A stretch of DNA of 40,780 bases from JBCAWW01 sp039024315 (GTDB taxonomy: Bacteria; Bacteroidota; Bacteroidia; J057). Below the pieces are notes generated by a model. That model was not told the origin of the DNA. It saw nothing but the letters and a program-made list of their open reading frames with translations, and searched no databases. The stretch covers positions 1 to 40,780 of the forward strand of contig JBCCQN010000058.1 of the NCBI GenBank assembly GCA_039024315.1, in the 5' to 3' direction. Both the position numbers and the translations under genes were made by a program. Shown in pieces: positions 1-7,770 of the stretch (positions are counted from its first letter, which is position 1; every line of letters begins with the position of its first letter).

Positions 1-62
1 CCCCCCCCCCTGAGCATTTTTGGGTTATTACCCGCGGCGCGCAACCTTTATTCGATAATGGG

Positions 63-77
63 TACCGCGCAGCGGTA
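63..77. repeat. Dispersed palindrome copy (intergenic)
   Basis: TACCGCGCAGCGGTA is a near-perfect palindrome (CCGC-GCA-GCGG arms) followed by AA. It matches the arm and GTAA end of the dispersed element described in the findings but lacks the leading AGCGTTC. It lies upstream of the DUF3179 gene. Confidence 0.5.
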
Positions 78-150
78 AAGCTAAACTTGACCCCTAATAT
101 ATGCGCGATGCCTATCACGCAAAGCTCTACTTAAGCGATTTGTCGCAGGC

Positions 151-177
151 TTGACAACCCAAACAGCACTAAATTAG
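151..177 (+). promoter_or_regulatory. Possible Bacteroidota-type promoter for the DUF3179 gene
   Basis: TTGACA at 151-156 is followed by TAAATTAG at 170-177, one base off the Bacteroidota -7 consensus TAnnTTTG. The box lies 33 bases before the ATG. A similar box (TATCTTAG followed by CG) precedes nuoE at a similar distance. The spacing between the two elements is shorter than usual, so this is tentative. A small inverted repeat, ATTGAG-GTACA-CTCAAT (182-198), lies between the box and the start codon. Confidence 0.3.
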
Positions 178-202
178 CGTTATTGAGGTACACTCAATCG
201 AC

Positions 203-1285
203 ATGAAGTACTCTACCCTCACTATCATCCTACTATTTTTGCTAGGTTTCATCGCCTGCGAACCCGAAAATGTCGTTCGACAAGGTCGTAATAACAAAGA
301 TATTGAGCCAGACACCGCTTGGCTGATCAACCGTGGTCGGGTTCTCGATGGGGGACCAGGTAAAGACGGCATTCCCTCTATCGAAAATCCTGAATTTGTC
401 CCCATTAGCGAGGTAGGAAACTACATTCTTGAAGAGGATCTCATCGTAGGGGTCAATATCAATGGAGAAATTCACGCCTATCCGCATCCCATCCTCAATT
501 GGCACGAAATCGTCAATGACTCATTTGGTGGAGAGCTTGTTACGCTAAATTATTGCCCTTTGACCGGTTCGGCCTTTTGTTGGGATCGCAGCCTTAAGTT
601 TATGCCTACCACCTTTGGCGTCTCCGGTTTACTTTACAACAACAATTTGATCATGTATGACCGCGATACGGACAGTTATTGGTCTCAGTTATATTATAAA
701 GGAGTATATGGCGATTATAGAGGGGAAAAAGCCGAGTTGATCCCGCTGATAGAAACCTCTTGGGCGAATTGGAAAGCGATGTATCCCAATGCTAAAATAT
801 TGAGTACAAATACCGGCTTTGATCGTAAATATGAGGAGTATCCCTACAATGATTATCGCACCCAAGAGAACTTTTTCATTTTTTCTTTTATTCCTGTGGA
901 TGATCGGATCAATTTAAAGGAAAGAGTTCATGCCGTCCTGATAGATGAGGAAGCAAAGGCTTATCGCTTTGAGAGTTTTGTCAATCGGCGGGTCATTCAA
1001 GATGAATTTAAAGGTAGAAAGCATGTGATTTATGGCGATCCAGATCGCAATCTTTTGTTTTCTTGGCAGCGAGAGTTAGCCGACGGCACCTTATTAGAAT
1101 TTGAAGCCCTTGAGGGACAATTACCAGCCCTTATGAAGGATCAAGAAGGTAATCACTGGGATGGCTTTGGCTATGCACTTTCTGGGCCCCGTACTGGGGA
1201 ACGCTTAGTCCCAACCGAGTCGGTTACGGCTTATTGGTTTTCGATTGGCTCCTTTTATCCTAAAGCCGAAATCTATGACTTTTAA
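203..1285 (+). CDS. DUF3179 domain-containing lipoprotein
   Basis: A 360-residue predicted lipoprotein. The first 18 residues form a hydrophobic signal and the lipobox FIAC places the lipidated Cys at position 19, so the mature protein should sit on a membrane facing the periplasm or outside. The body matches the DUF3179 family: an early segment with LNWHEIVND, then the Cys-containing TLNYCPLTGSA, then the hallmark GVSGLLYNNNLIMYDRDT followed by SYWSQ, and a late FSW segment. The biochemical function of DUF3179 is not established. The ATG at 203 is preferred because it begins directly at the signal peptide. The gene stands alone and runs towards the minus-strand kinase gene, with a repeat-bearing gap between them. 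The family call is firm; the role is unknown. Confidence 0.88.
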   Translation: MKYSTLTIILLFLLGFIACEPENVVRQGRNNKDIEPDTAWLINRGRVLDGGPGKDGIPSIENPEFVPISEVGNYILEEDLIVGVNINGEIHAYPHPILNWHEIVNDSFGGELVTLNYCPLTGSAFCWDRSLKFMPTTFGVSGLLYNNNLIMYDRDTDSYWSQLYYKGVYGDYRGEKAELIPLIETSWANWKAMYPNAKILSTNTGFDRKYEEYPYNDYRTQENFFIFSFIPVDDRINLKERVHAVLIDEEAKAYRFESFVNRRVIQDEFKGRKHVIYGDPDRNLLFSWQRELADGTLLEFEALEGQLPALMKDQEGNHWDGFGYALSGPRTGERLVPTESVTAYWFSIGSFYPKAEIYDF

Positions 1286-1392
1286 GTACAGAGTAGAAAG
1301 TATCTAGTACGAAGAATAATCGCTTCTTTACCTCGTTGAGGTCGCTTTTTCAAAGTCTTAATACTGAATACTATTGTCCCAGTACTTAATAC
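1284..1392. repeat. Intergenic two-part repeat, copy 1 (between convergent genes)
   Basis: Part A (1284-1310, beginning AAGTACAGAGTAGAAAGTAT) overlaps the stop codon of the DUF3179 gene. Part B (1355-1392) contains GTCTTAATACTGAATACTAT. Both parts recur in reverse-complement order at 23983-24073, and a diverged form occurs at 9867-9990. Between the parts lies a small hairpin, ACCTC-GTT-GAGGT (1330-1342), followed by CGCTTTTT, which could serve as a weak terminator for the plus-strand gene. Confidence 0.75.
1330..1350 (+). terminator. Possible weak terminator after the DUF3179 gene
   Basis: A five-base-pair stem ACCTC/GAGGT with loop GTT is followed after three bases by five T residues. The stem is short, so termination is only plausible. 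It sits inside the two-part intergenic repeat, 45 bases past the stop codon. Confidence 0.35.
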
Positions 1393-1414
1393 TAATGTCT
1401 TACTACTAAATAGC

Positions 1415-2482
1415 TTAGTTTAGATCATAGATACGTCCGAGTTTGATGGCTTTTTGCCCCTGATCCCCGCAAGCTTTTACGACATGGCCTAGCATGGCGA
1501 AGCGAGGGTCTTTGGTCAATCCCTTGACGTAGCGAGCGTATATCTGCTGGATAATCACCCCTAATTTGTAGCAAGCAAACACAAAGTAATAATCAATATT
1601 ATCGACTGCTCTGCTTGTCTGCTCCGCATAACGCTCAAGCACTTCCTGACGGTTTAGATTTCCAGGCAAGTTAGTGAGATTGAACATCTGTAAGGCCGGA
1701 GCGTCATCTGCGCCAATCCAATAGGATAGGGTAGTGCCCAGATCCATCAAAGGGTTGCCAACGGTCGCCATTTCCCAGTCCAAGACAGCTAAGATATGAT
1801 CTAAGCGTTCGGGGTCCAGCACGATATTGTCGTACTTATAGTCATTGTGAATAAAGGTCGTTTCAGTCTTAGCCGGAATCTCGGATTGCAGGTATTCGGC
1901 AATTTGGTCCATGGCAGGTACTTCATCAGTTTTTGATTTTTGATACCTACGGATCCAACCCTCTACCTGACGTTGGGTGTAGCCCTCAGGCTTACCTAAA
2001 TTGATCAAGCCGCTCTCATGGATCTCTAATTGATGTAGCTTCGCTAAATTGTCAATAGTCGCCATAGAAATCTGACGCATCATATCCGGACTAGGCTTAG
2101 GTTTGGGCGGATTAGAGGGGCGCAAAATGATGCCTTCAACTCTTTCCATCAGATAAAAAGGCGCCCCCATCACCTCCTCCTCCTTACAATAGAGCACTGC
2201 CTTAGGAATCGCCTCGTAGAGTCCCTCAAGAGCACTTAAGACACGAAATTCTCGGCCCATGTCATGTGCAGATTTAATATTAGCGCCAAAGGGAGGACGG
2301 CGGAGGACAAATTGCTTACTACCAGATACGATGAGATAAGTCAGATTGGAGTAGCCCCCAGGAAATTGTTTGATATGATCTATCCCTTGAAACTGCTTTA
2401 AGGAGCTGCTCAAATAAGCAGCGAGCTTTTGCTCATCTAACTGTTCTCCTTGGCGTATTTCCTTTGCTTGATCTAATTGCAT
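1415..2482 (-). CDS. Phosphotransferase family protein (APH/choline kinase-like, ACAD10/11 N-domain type)
   Basis: A 355-residue cytoplasmic protein with the aminoglycoside phosphotransferase/choline kinase fold. Visible motifs are the N-lobe GGYSNLTYL (42-50) and FVLRRPP (58-64), the invariant ExxEG-like LMERVEGIIL (111-120), the catalytic loop HNDYKYDN (H212, D214, N219) and the metal-binding LDWEMA (D235). The RRPP segment and the C-terminal region with YARY are typical of stand-alone homologues of the kinase domain of ACAD10/ACAD11, which act on 4-hydroxy-acyl-CoA. The actual substrate cannot be read from the sequence. No signal peptide is present. The gene is divergent from nuoE and convergent with the DUF3179 gene. 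The family is confident; the acyl-CoA link is an inference from similarity. Confidence 0.85.
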   Translation of the reverse strand: MQLDQAKEIRQGEQLDEQKLAAYLSSSLKQFQGIDHIKQFPGGYSNLTYLIVSGSKQFVLRRPPFGANIKSAHDMGREFRVLSALEGLYEAIPKAVLYCKEEEVMGAPFYLMERVEGIILRPSNPPKPKPSPDMMRQISMATIDNLAKLHQLEIHESGLINLGKPEGYTQRQVEGWIRRYQKSKTDEVPAMDQIAEYLQSEIPAKTETTFIHNDYKYDNIVLDPERLDHILAVLDWEMATVGNPLMDLGTTLSYWIGADDAPALQMFNLTNLPGNLNRQEVLERYAEQTSRAVDNIDYYFVFACYKLGVIIQQIYARYVKGLTKDPRFAMLGHVVKACGDQGQKAIKLGRIYDLN

Positions 2483-2621
2483 AGCAGGAAAATACTATTC
2501 TCATGCCTGTATGACTAGAAATTTTTGCAAATATTCGGAACAGTGGCTGTCTATAAGAAGTTGTGTTTGAGTAGTATCCCAAGAATATTACCAAAAACTT
2601 TCAGCATTGGCGCGTTCGTAT

Positions 2622-2629
2622 TATCTTAG
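2622..2629 (+). promoter_or_regulatory. Possible -7 box for nuoE-carA
   Basis: TATCTTAG followed by CG lies 29 bases before the nuoE ATG and differs by one base from TAnnTTTG. No convincing -33 TTG at the usual spacing was found. It resembles the box before the DUF3179 gene (TAAATTAGCG). Confidence 0.28.
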
Positions 2630-2650
2630 CGCAGATTTTTAGAGAGCCAT

Positions 2651-3193
2651 ATGAGTACCGTTGAATATACTTTTACTCCAGAGGAGGTCGCGGAAATCCA
2701 AAAGCATGTAGCCAAATATCCAGAGCGGCGTTCAGCAGTAATGCCGGCCCTGTGGATTGCTCAAGAAAAATTTGGCTGGCTATCCGAAGAAGCTATGCGC
2801 TTGGTTGCCACTACGATTGATATCCCTTACGCCCACGTGTATGGAGTGGCGACTTTTTATACCATGTACTTCAAGAAAAAAGTACCTAAGCACCTCATCG
2901 AAGTTTGTACCTGCTTCTCTTGCTTAGAAACAGGTGGCCCAGAGATGCTTTCCTACGTCAAGGAAAAAATCGGTGCTGACGAAAACGGTTATGGCAAAGA
3001 CGGTAAAATTTGGGCCCGAGCTGCGGAATGCCTCGGTGCTTGTGATACCGCGCCTATGTGTCAGATTACCAATAGGCGTTATGCCCACAATTTGACCAAA
3101 GAGAAAGTAGATGCTCTCATCGCTAAACTAGAAAAAGACGAAGAAATTCCATACGAAAGAATCCCTCTTAACGACCAGACCATAATCGACTGA
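2651..3193 (+). CDS. nuoE: NADH-quinone oxidoreductase subunit E (24 kDa, [2Fe-2S] thioredoxin-like)
   Basis: A 180-residue protein of the NuoE/24-kDa subunit family, which holds the N1a [2Fe-2S] cluster in the NADH-oxidising arm of complex I. The N-terminal helical part has the typical ALWIAQEKFGWLSEEAM, and the thioredoxin-like part carries VYGVATFYTMYF. The four expected cluster ligands are present as C86-x4-C91 and C127-x3-C131. C88 and C137 are extra cysteines. The length is normal for the family. The gene is followed after seven bases by carA, and no other nuo gene lies in the window, so here nuoE is separated from nuoF/G. Translation of the pair is probably coupled. The family call is firm; assignment to complex I rather than an NAD-linked formate dehydrogenase or hydrogenase rests on similarity alone. 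Confidence 0.9.
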   Translation: MSTVEYTFTPEEVAEIQKHVAKYPERRSAVMPALWIAQEKFGWLSEEAMRLVATTIDIPYAHVYGVATFYTMYFKKKVPKHLIEVCTCFSCLETGGPEMLSYVKEKIGADENGYGKDGKIWARAAECLGACDTAPMCQITNRRYAHNLTKEKVDALIAKLEKDEEIPYERIPLNDQTIID

Positions 3194-3200
3194 TTACAAA

Positions 3201-4322
3201 ATGAAATATATTCAAAAACAACCTGCCTATCTTTTATTGGAAGATGGGCTTTTTTTTGAAGGTTCGGCCATCGGCAAGCGAGGAACCACCACTGGAGAAT
3301 TATGTTTCAATACTTCCATGACTGGATATCAGGAAGTATTTACGGACCCTTCTTACTATGGACAAGTTCTCATCGAGACTCACGTTCATATTGGTAACTA
3401 TGGCGTCCATGAAACCGAATATGAAAGCAATTCCGCTAAGATCGCGGGCTTGGTAGTACGTAATTTTTCCAATTTGTTTTCGCGTTCCGACGCAGTCGAA
3501 TCCCTTGACTCATTTCTTCGCCACAACAATATTGTAGGTATCGCAGATGTTGATACACGCATGCTTGTTACCCATATTCGCGATAAGGGGGCGATGAACG
3601 TGATCATTAGCTCAGACATTGCTGACAAAAAGCAGCTGCAAAAACTGCTCAAGAAGTGTCCTCCCATGGATGGTCTCGAACTATCATCCAAAGTAAGTAC
3701 CGTCCAGCCTTATTTTCATGGTAGTCCATCAGCAAAGTATCGTGTGGCTGTATTGGATTTAGGGGTAAAGAAAAATATCCTTGATCACCTTGCTAACAGA
3801 GGTTGTTATTTGAAAGTTTTTCCCGCCGATGCGCCATTCGAGGATCTTGTGAGCTTCGAGCCGCATGGGTATTTTATTTCCAATGGACCTGGTGATCCGG
3901 CGGCAATGCCTTATGCCGTCAAGACCGTCAAAAGGATCTTGGAAGAAGATGTGCCTCTCTTTGGCATTTGCTTGGGCCACCAAGTCCTAGCTTTGGCCAA
4001 TGGCGTAAATACTTATAAAATGCACAATGGGCATAGAGGTGCCAATCATCCCGTGAAAAACCTCCTTACTGGTAAATGCCAAATTACTTCTCAAAACCAC
4101 GGTTTTTGCGTCAACCGTAAGGAGTTAGAAGATAATCCTCAAGTAGTTATTACCCATATCAACTTGAACGATGATACTGTAGAAGGAATTCGTATTCGCA
4201 ATAAGAAAGCTTTCTCCGTACAGTTTCACCCTGAGGCTTCGCCGGGGCCACATGATAGCCACTATCTCTTTGATGATTTCCTGCAAATGATAGAAGGTGA
4301 TCCCGTCAGCGTAGGCGTTTAA
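3201..4322 (+). CDS. carA: Carbamoyl-phosphate synthase small (glutaminase) subunit
   Basis: A 373-residue protein that hydrolyses glutamine and passes ammonia to CarB for carbamoyl phosphate, the entry to pyrimidine and arginine synthesis. The N-terminal CPSase small-chain domain (about 1-150) has the typical LEDGLFFEG and FNTSMTGYQEVFTDPSY. The C-terminal class I glutamine amidotransferase domain (about 180-365) has the oxyanion segment SNGPGDP, the nucleophile elbow GICLGHQ with C257, and FHPEASPGPHD with H343 and E345. The catalytic triad is complete. The ATG is seven bases after the nuoE stop, which suggests one transcript. carB is not in the window. A hairpin with a T-run follows the gene. 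Confidence 0.96.
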   Translation: MKYIQKQPAYLLLEDGLFFEGSAIGKRGTTTGELCFNTSMTGYQEVFTDPSYYGQVLIETHVHIGNYGVHETEYESNSAKIAGLVVRNFSNLFSRSDAVESLDSFLRHNNIVGIADVDTRMLVTHIRDKGAMNVIISSDIADKKQLQKLLKKCPPMDGLELSSKVSTVQPYFHGSPSAKYRVAVLDLGVKKNILDHLANRGCYLKVFPADAPFEDLVSFEPHGYFISNGPGDPAAMPYAVKTVKRILEEDVPLFGICLGHQVLALANGVNTYKMHNGHRGANHPVKNLLTGKCQITSQNHGFCVNRKELEDNPQVVITHINLNDDTVEGIRIRNKKAFSVQFHPEASPGPHDSHYLFDDFLQMIEGDPVSVGV

Positions 4323-4325
4323 GAA

Positions 4326-4342
4326 AGCTGCTTCGCAGAACC
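4326..4342. repeat. Dispersed palindrome copy just after carA
   Basis: Read on the minus strand, GGTTCTGCGAAGCAGC has CTGC-GAA-GCAG arms after the GTTC half-constant part. It begins four bases past the carA stop codon, next to the terminator hairpin. Confidence 0.5.
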
Positions 4343-4381
4343 AGTAGTCGTTGCAATCCGCTTGCCGGCTGCTGGTTTTTT
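4339..4381 (+). terminator. Rho-independent terminator after nuoE-carA
   Basis: AACCAGTAG (4339-4347) pairs with CTGCTGGTT (4369-4377) in a nine-base stem with one G-T pair, followed by six T residues (4376-4381). It separates carA from thrA. Confidence 0.6.
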
Positions 4382-4394
4382 AATTTATTGCCCT

Positions 4395-4402
4395 TATCTT
4401 TA
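4395..4402 (+). promoter_or_regulatory. Possible -7 box for thrA
   Basis: TATCTTTA lies 38 bases before the thrA ATG, one base off TAnnTTTG, just after the upstream terminator. No clear -33 element was seen. Confidence 0.28.
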
Positions 4403-4432
4403 ATGAATTGTTATTAAATCGACAGATCTATT

Positions 4433-6895
4433 ATGAGAATTCTCAAATTTGGCGGCTCCTCTGTAGCCAACCCTGAACGTATTCAAAACGTCGCCAATAT
4501 CATCAAATCCTATCATGAGAAAGGAGAAAATTTTGCGGTTGTCGTCTCTGCGATGGGGGGCATGACGGATCTGTTGATCGAGATGAGTAAAGTAGCGGCT
4601 AGTGGCAGTACCGCTTATGAAAAGACCCTTGATTTCTTCTCCAACAAGCATCGCGAGGTGGTAATGACCCTCGCCAGAGACTATGGACGCTACCAAGCAG
4701 TCTTAGACGAGATCATCGAAGGGCAAGTAGAGCTGGGTAATCTGCTCAAAGGCCTTTATCTCACTCGAGATTTGACACCCCGAACCATGGATTATATCCA
4801 AAGTTTTGGCGAGCGTAGTTCCGCTTTCATGCTGTCAGAGGTACTGAATTACTTATCGGTTCCGGCGATTTATGTCAACGCTCGCAATCTGGTGATCACA
4901 GACGATCATTTTGGTTCCGCCAAGGTTTACGAAGGCAAAACAGAAGCCAATATCAAACGCTTTCTAGCGGAAAATCCCAATACCATTCCTATCATTACGG
5001 GCTTCATTGCTTCTACGGAAGAGGGCATTGCCACTACTTTAGGTCGCGGGGGATCTGATTATACGGCTTCTATTTTCGCCGCCGCGACCCAAGCAAGTGA
5101 GATCGAAATTTGGACAGATGTCGATGGGGTTCTGACTGCTGATCCGCGGAAAGTAAAGCAAGCTTTTCCCGTGGCAGAAATGACCTATGAGGAGGCGATG
5201 GAAATGTCTCACTTTGGTGCTAAAGTGATTTATCCGCCTACCATCATGCCCGCCTTACAAAAAAACATTCCCATCCGGATCAAAAACTCCTTTAATCCGG
5301 ATGCGGCAGGGACATTGATTAGCCGCAACGCCAAGCTGGATGGACATACCGTCAAAGGCATTGCTTCCGTTAGTGATGTTTCTTTGCTTTCTCTTGATGG
5401 TTCTGGCATATTTAGCGCTTCGGTGATGGCTGCTCGTCTATTTGGGGTGCTGAGCCGTAAGGAAATCAATCCCTTCTTGATCACTCAGGGTTCTTCTCAG
5501 CATTCGATATCTTTAGCGATGCGGCCCGAAGAAGCCAAAACCGCTAAGGTGGCTTTAGAAGAGGAGTTCGAGCTTGAGATGAAGGCTAAACTAGTCAAAC
5601 CCGTCGTACTTGATGAAAAGCTCGCCATCATTGCTGTGGTCGGGGATAATATGAAGTCTAAGCCTGGTATCTCAGGTCGCTTCTTTGACTCCTTGGGCAA
5701 AAACGGTATTAACATTGTCGTTACTGCTCAAGGGTCCTCAGAAAGAAATATCTCGGTGGTGATCCGGAAAGAAGATGAGGGCAAAGCCCTTAATTCGGTT
5801 CATGATGTATTCTTTCTTTCCGATTATTACGTGCTCAACCTCTTTATCGTGGGGGTTGGTTTGATTGGTTCAGAACTTCTCCGGCAAATCAAGCAACAAG
5901 CTGAGTATTTGCTTGATACTCAATATGTTGATTTCAACATTGTCGCTTTAGCCAATAGTAAGAAAATGCTGTTTCGCGAAAACGGAATCTCACTACTCAA
6001 TTGGGCAGAAGAATTGAACAAGGCGGACGAAAGTACAGATCTGAGGCTTTTTGTCGATAGGATGAAAGCCTTAAATATGGCCAATAGTGTTTTTGTGGAT
6101 AATACCGCAGATGACAATATCCAGATGTTTTATCCGGAAATTTTAAATGCGAGTATCTCTATTTCTACGCCCAACAAAGTAGCCGTCTCAAGCAGCTACG
6201 AGGAGTATTTAGAATTAAAGCGATTGGCTGATCTACGTAATGTCAAATTCTTTTACGAAACTAATGTAGGAGCAGGCCTGCCCGTTTTGACCACTCTCAA
6301 TGATTTGATCAATAGTGGGGACCGTATCCTAAGAATTGAAGGGGTGTTAAGTGGCTCTTTGTCATTTATCTTCAACTCTTTTAATGGAGGCAAGCGTTTT
6401 TCTGAGATCGTGACCGAAGCGCAGCAAAGAGGCTATACCGAGCCTGATCCGAGGGTAGATCTAAGTGGTAAGGATGTGAGTCGGAAGCTGTTGATTTTGG
6501 CAAGAGAGTCTGGTTTGGCTATGGAGGCAGAGGAAATCAACATCCAAAACATTTTGCCGAAGCCCTGTGTAGAGGCGGAGACGGTTGAGCAGTTTATGCA
6601 GGCATTAGCTAATTCAGATGACTATTTTGAAGAACTAAGAGCCAAGGCCGCCGCAAATGGTAAGGTTTTACGCTTCATTGCTACTTTGGAGGGCGAGAAT
6701 GCCTTTATTAGCCTGCAAGAGGTAGATGAGAGTAACCCTTTCTTCAACCTTTCTGGGAGTGATAATATGATCGTATTTACCTCAGAACGCTATAAAGAAC
6801 GCCCTTTGGTGATCAAAGGGCCTGGTGCGGGTGCGGAAGTTACTGCAGCTGGCGTATTTGCCGAGATATTGCGGATTGGGTATTATCTGTCCTAG
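4433..6895 (+). CDS. thrA: Bifunctional aspartate kinase / homoserine dehydrogenase I
   Basis: An 820-residue fused enzyme for the first and third steps of threonine/methionine synthesis from aspartate. The N-terminal kinase domain (about 1-295) begins with the hallmark KFGGSSVAN and contains TLGRGGSDYTAS and WTDVDGVLTADPR. Two ACT regions follow (about 305-460, with IASVSDVSLLSL and IIAVVGDNM), the expected sites of feedback inhibition by threonine. The homoserine dehydrogenase domain (about 470-815) starts with the NAD(P)-binding FIVGVGLIGSELL and has NVGAGLPVLTTLNDLI and VLSGSLSFIFN. The length fits ThrA/MetL fusions and the frame is intact throughout. No thrB or thrC follows here; the next gene faces it. 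Threonine control through the ACT domains is inferred from the family. Confidence 0.96.
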   Translation: MRILKFGGSSVANPERIQNVANIIKSYHEKGENFAVVVSAMGGMTDLLIEMSKVAASGSTAYEKTLDFFSNKHREVVMTLARDYGRYQAVLDEIIEGQVELGNLLKGLYLTRDLTPRTMDYIQSFGERSSAFMLSEVLNYLSVPAIYVNARNLVITDDHFGSAKVYEGKTEANIKRFLAENPNTIPIITGFIASTEEGIATTLGRGGSDYTASIFAAATQASEIEIWTDVDGVLTADPRKVKQAFPVAEMTYEEAMEMSHFGAKVIYPPTIMPALQKNIPIRIKNSFNPDAAGTLISRNAKLDGHTVKGIASVSDVSLLSLDGSGIFSASVMAARLFGVLSRKEINPFLITQGSSQHSISLAMRPEEAKTAKVALEEEFELEMKAKLVKPVVLDEKLAIIAVVGDNMKSKPGISGRFFDSLGKNGINIVVTAQGSSERNISVVIRKEDEGKALNSVHDVFFLSDYYVLNLFIVGVGLIGSELLRQIKQQAEYLLDTQYVDFNIVALANSKKMLFRENGISLLNWAEELNKADESTDLRLFVDRMKALNMANSVFVDNTADDNIQMFYPEILNASISISTPNKVAVSSSYEEYLELKRLADLRNVKFFYETNVGAGLPVLTTLNDLINSGDRILRIEGVLSGSLSFIFNSFNGGKRFSEIVTEAQQRGYTEPDPRVDLSGKDVSRKLLILARESGLAMEAEEINIQNILPKPCVEAETVEQFMQALANSDDYFEELRAKAAANGKVLRFIATLEGENAFISLQEVDESNPFFNLSGSDNMIVFTSERYKERPLVIKGPGAGAEVTAAGVFAEILRIGYYLS

Positions 6896-6900
6896 GGTTT

Positions 6901-6920
6901 TTACCGCTGCGCGGAACGCT
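6901..6920 (-). repeat. Dispersed palindrome copy just after thrA
   Basis: On the minus strand this reads AGCGTTCCGCGCAGCGGTAA, the consensus form (CCGC-GCA-GCGG arms). It starts six bases past the thrA stop and forms an inverted pair with the copy at 7048-7066. Confidence 0.75.
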
Positions 6921-6960
6921 CAGTCAATTGTTGAATTATTGAAGTTTTGAATTTTTCATT

Positions 6961-7024
6961 CAACAACTCAACAACTCAACAACTCAACAACTCAACAACT
7001 CAACAACTCAACAACTCAACAACT
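6961..7024. repeat. Tandem repeat of the 8-bp unit CAACAACT, eight copies
   Basis: Eight perfect, contiguous copies of CAACAACT lie in the 173-base gap between the convergent thrA and deoxynucleoside kinase genes. They are preceded by a related TTGAATTATTGAAG stretch. The tract is flanked by two inverted copies of the dispersed palindrome. The unit is not a multiple of three, and no gene crosses it. Confidence 0.95.
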
Positions 7025-7047
7025 CAAGGATTCAACAAATAATACAA

Positions 7048-7066
7048 GCGTTCTGCGCAGCAGTAA
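7048..7066 (+). repeat. Dispersed palindrome copy abutting the kinase stop codon
   Basis: GCGTTCTGCGCAGCAGTAA has CTGC-GCA-GCAG arms and ends two bases from the stop codon of the minus-strand deoxynucleoside kinase gene. It is the right arm of the inverted pair around the CAACAACT tract. Confidence 0.75.
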
Positions 7067-7068
7067 AC

Positions 7069-7701
7069 CTAAAATAAACCGTGTAGCTCTGCTTCAACCC
7101 TTGAGAGCACCAAGCCTAAATCCTCTGGATTATTGACGTAATCCAACTTATTGACATCGATAATGAGCAACTTACCCTCCTGATAATTACCAATCCACTC
7201 CTCATAATTACGATTGAGATCCTCGAGGTATTTGATGCTAATACTGCTCTCATAATCTCTTCCCCTGCGAGAAATCTGCTCGATCAATTTGGGGATGCCT
7301 GCTCTGAGATAAATCAACAAATCCGGCGGCTCAATCATCTTACTCATCGACTGAAATAAGTCAAAATAAGTATTGTAATCACGCTCATCGAGATAACGAG
7401 AATCCTTCAGGTTTTTAGCAAAAATGTAAGCATCTTCATAGATCGTCCGATCCTGAATGATAGTTTGCTCACTCTTCCTGATTTCCAAGACTTGGTTAAA
7501 TCTACTGTTGAGAAAATATATCTGCAGGGGGAAGGCCCATTTCGACATATCATAGTAGAAATCCGATAAGTAGGGATTGTCATCTACCGCTTCTAGATGC
7601 GGCTTCCATTGGTAAGTATTGGCAAGTTTTTTTACTAGAGTCGTTTTGCCAGCTCCAATATTGCCTGCTATGGCAATATGCTTAGGTTCGTTTGTATTCA
7701 C
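7069..7701 (-). CDS. Deoxynucleoside kinase
   Basis: A 210-residue kinase of the deoxynucleoside kinase (dCK/dGK/dAK) family, which salvages deoxynucleosides by 5'-phosphorylation with ATP. The P-loop is GNIGAGKTT (13-21). Further family marks are the substrate-binding QDRTIYEDAYIFA, the arginine-rich lid ISRRGRDYE, and LIYLRA before it. The length is typical of bacterial enzymes. The start codon appears to be GTG at 7701: a stop lies just upstream in frame and the P-loop needs these residues, so a later start is unlikely. The gene is divergent from pyrC with 69 bases between them. Which deoxynucleoside it prefers cannot be judged from sequence alone. Confidence 0.9.
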   Translation of the reverse strand: MNTNEPKHIAIAGNIGAGKTTLVKKLANTYQWKPHLEAVDDNPYLSDFYYDMSKWAFPLQIYFLNSRFNQVLEIRKSEQTIIQDRTIYEDAYIFAKNLKDSRYLDERDYNTYFDLFQSMSKMIEPPDLLIYLRAGIPKLIEQISRRGRDYESSISIKYLEDLNRNYEEWIGNYQEGKLLIIDVNKLDYVNNPEDLGLVLSRVEAELHGLF

Positions 7702-7743
7702 GCCTCAATCGTCCTTTGCCCGCAATTTATAAAAAAACCAATG

Positions 7744-7751
7744 TATATTGC
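7744..7751 (+). promoter_or_regulatory. Possible -7 box for pyrC
   Basis: TATATTGC lies 27 bases before the preferred pyrC ATG, and a TTTG (7715-7718) lies upstream at slightly long spacing. It supports the start at 7771 over in-frame upstream ATG codons. Confidence 0.28.
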
Positions 7752-7770
7752 ATTACTCCTAATAATGCAC

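Noticed and set aside
1..10. Run of ten C at the window start
   Set aside because: Short homopolymer at the edge with no context; no claim is possible.
6961..7024. CAACAACT tract as a CRISPR-like array
   Set aside because: The 8-bp units are contiguous, with no spacers.
7678..7770. Longer N-terminus for dihydroorotase (in-frame starts at 7678, 7741, 7765)
   Set aside because: It would overlap the divergent kinase gene or add unrelated hydrophobic residues. The family start is at 7771.
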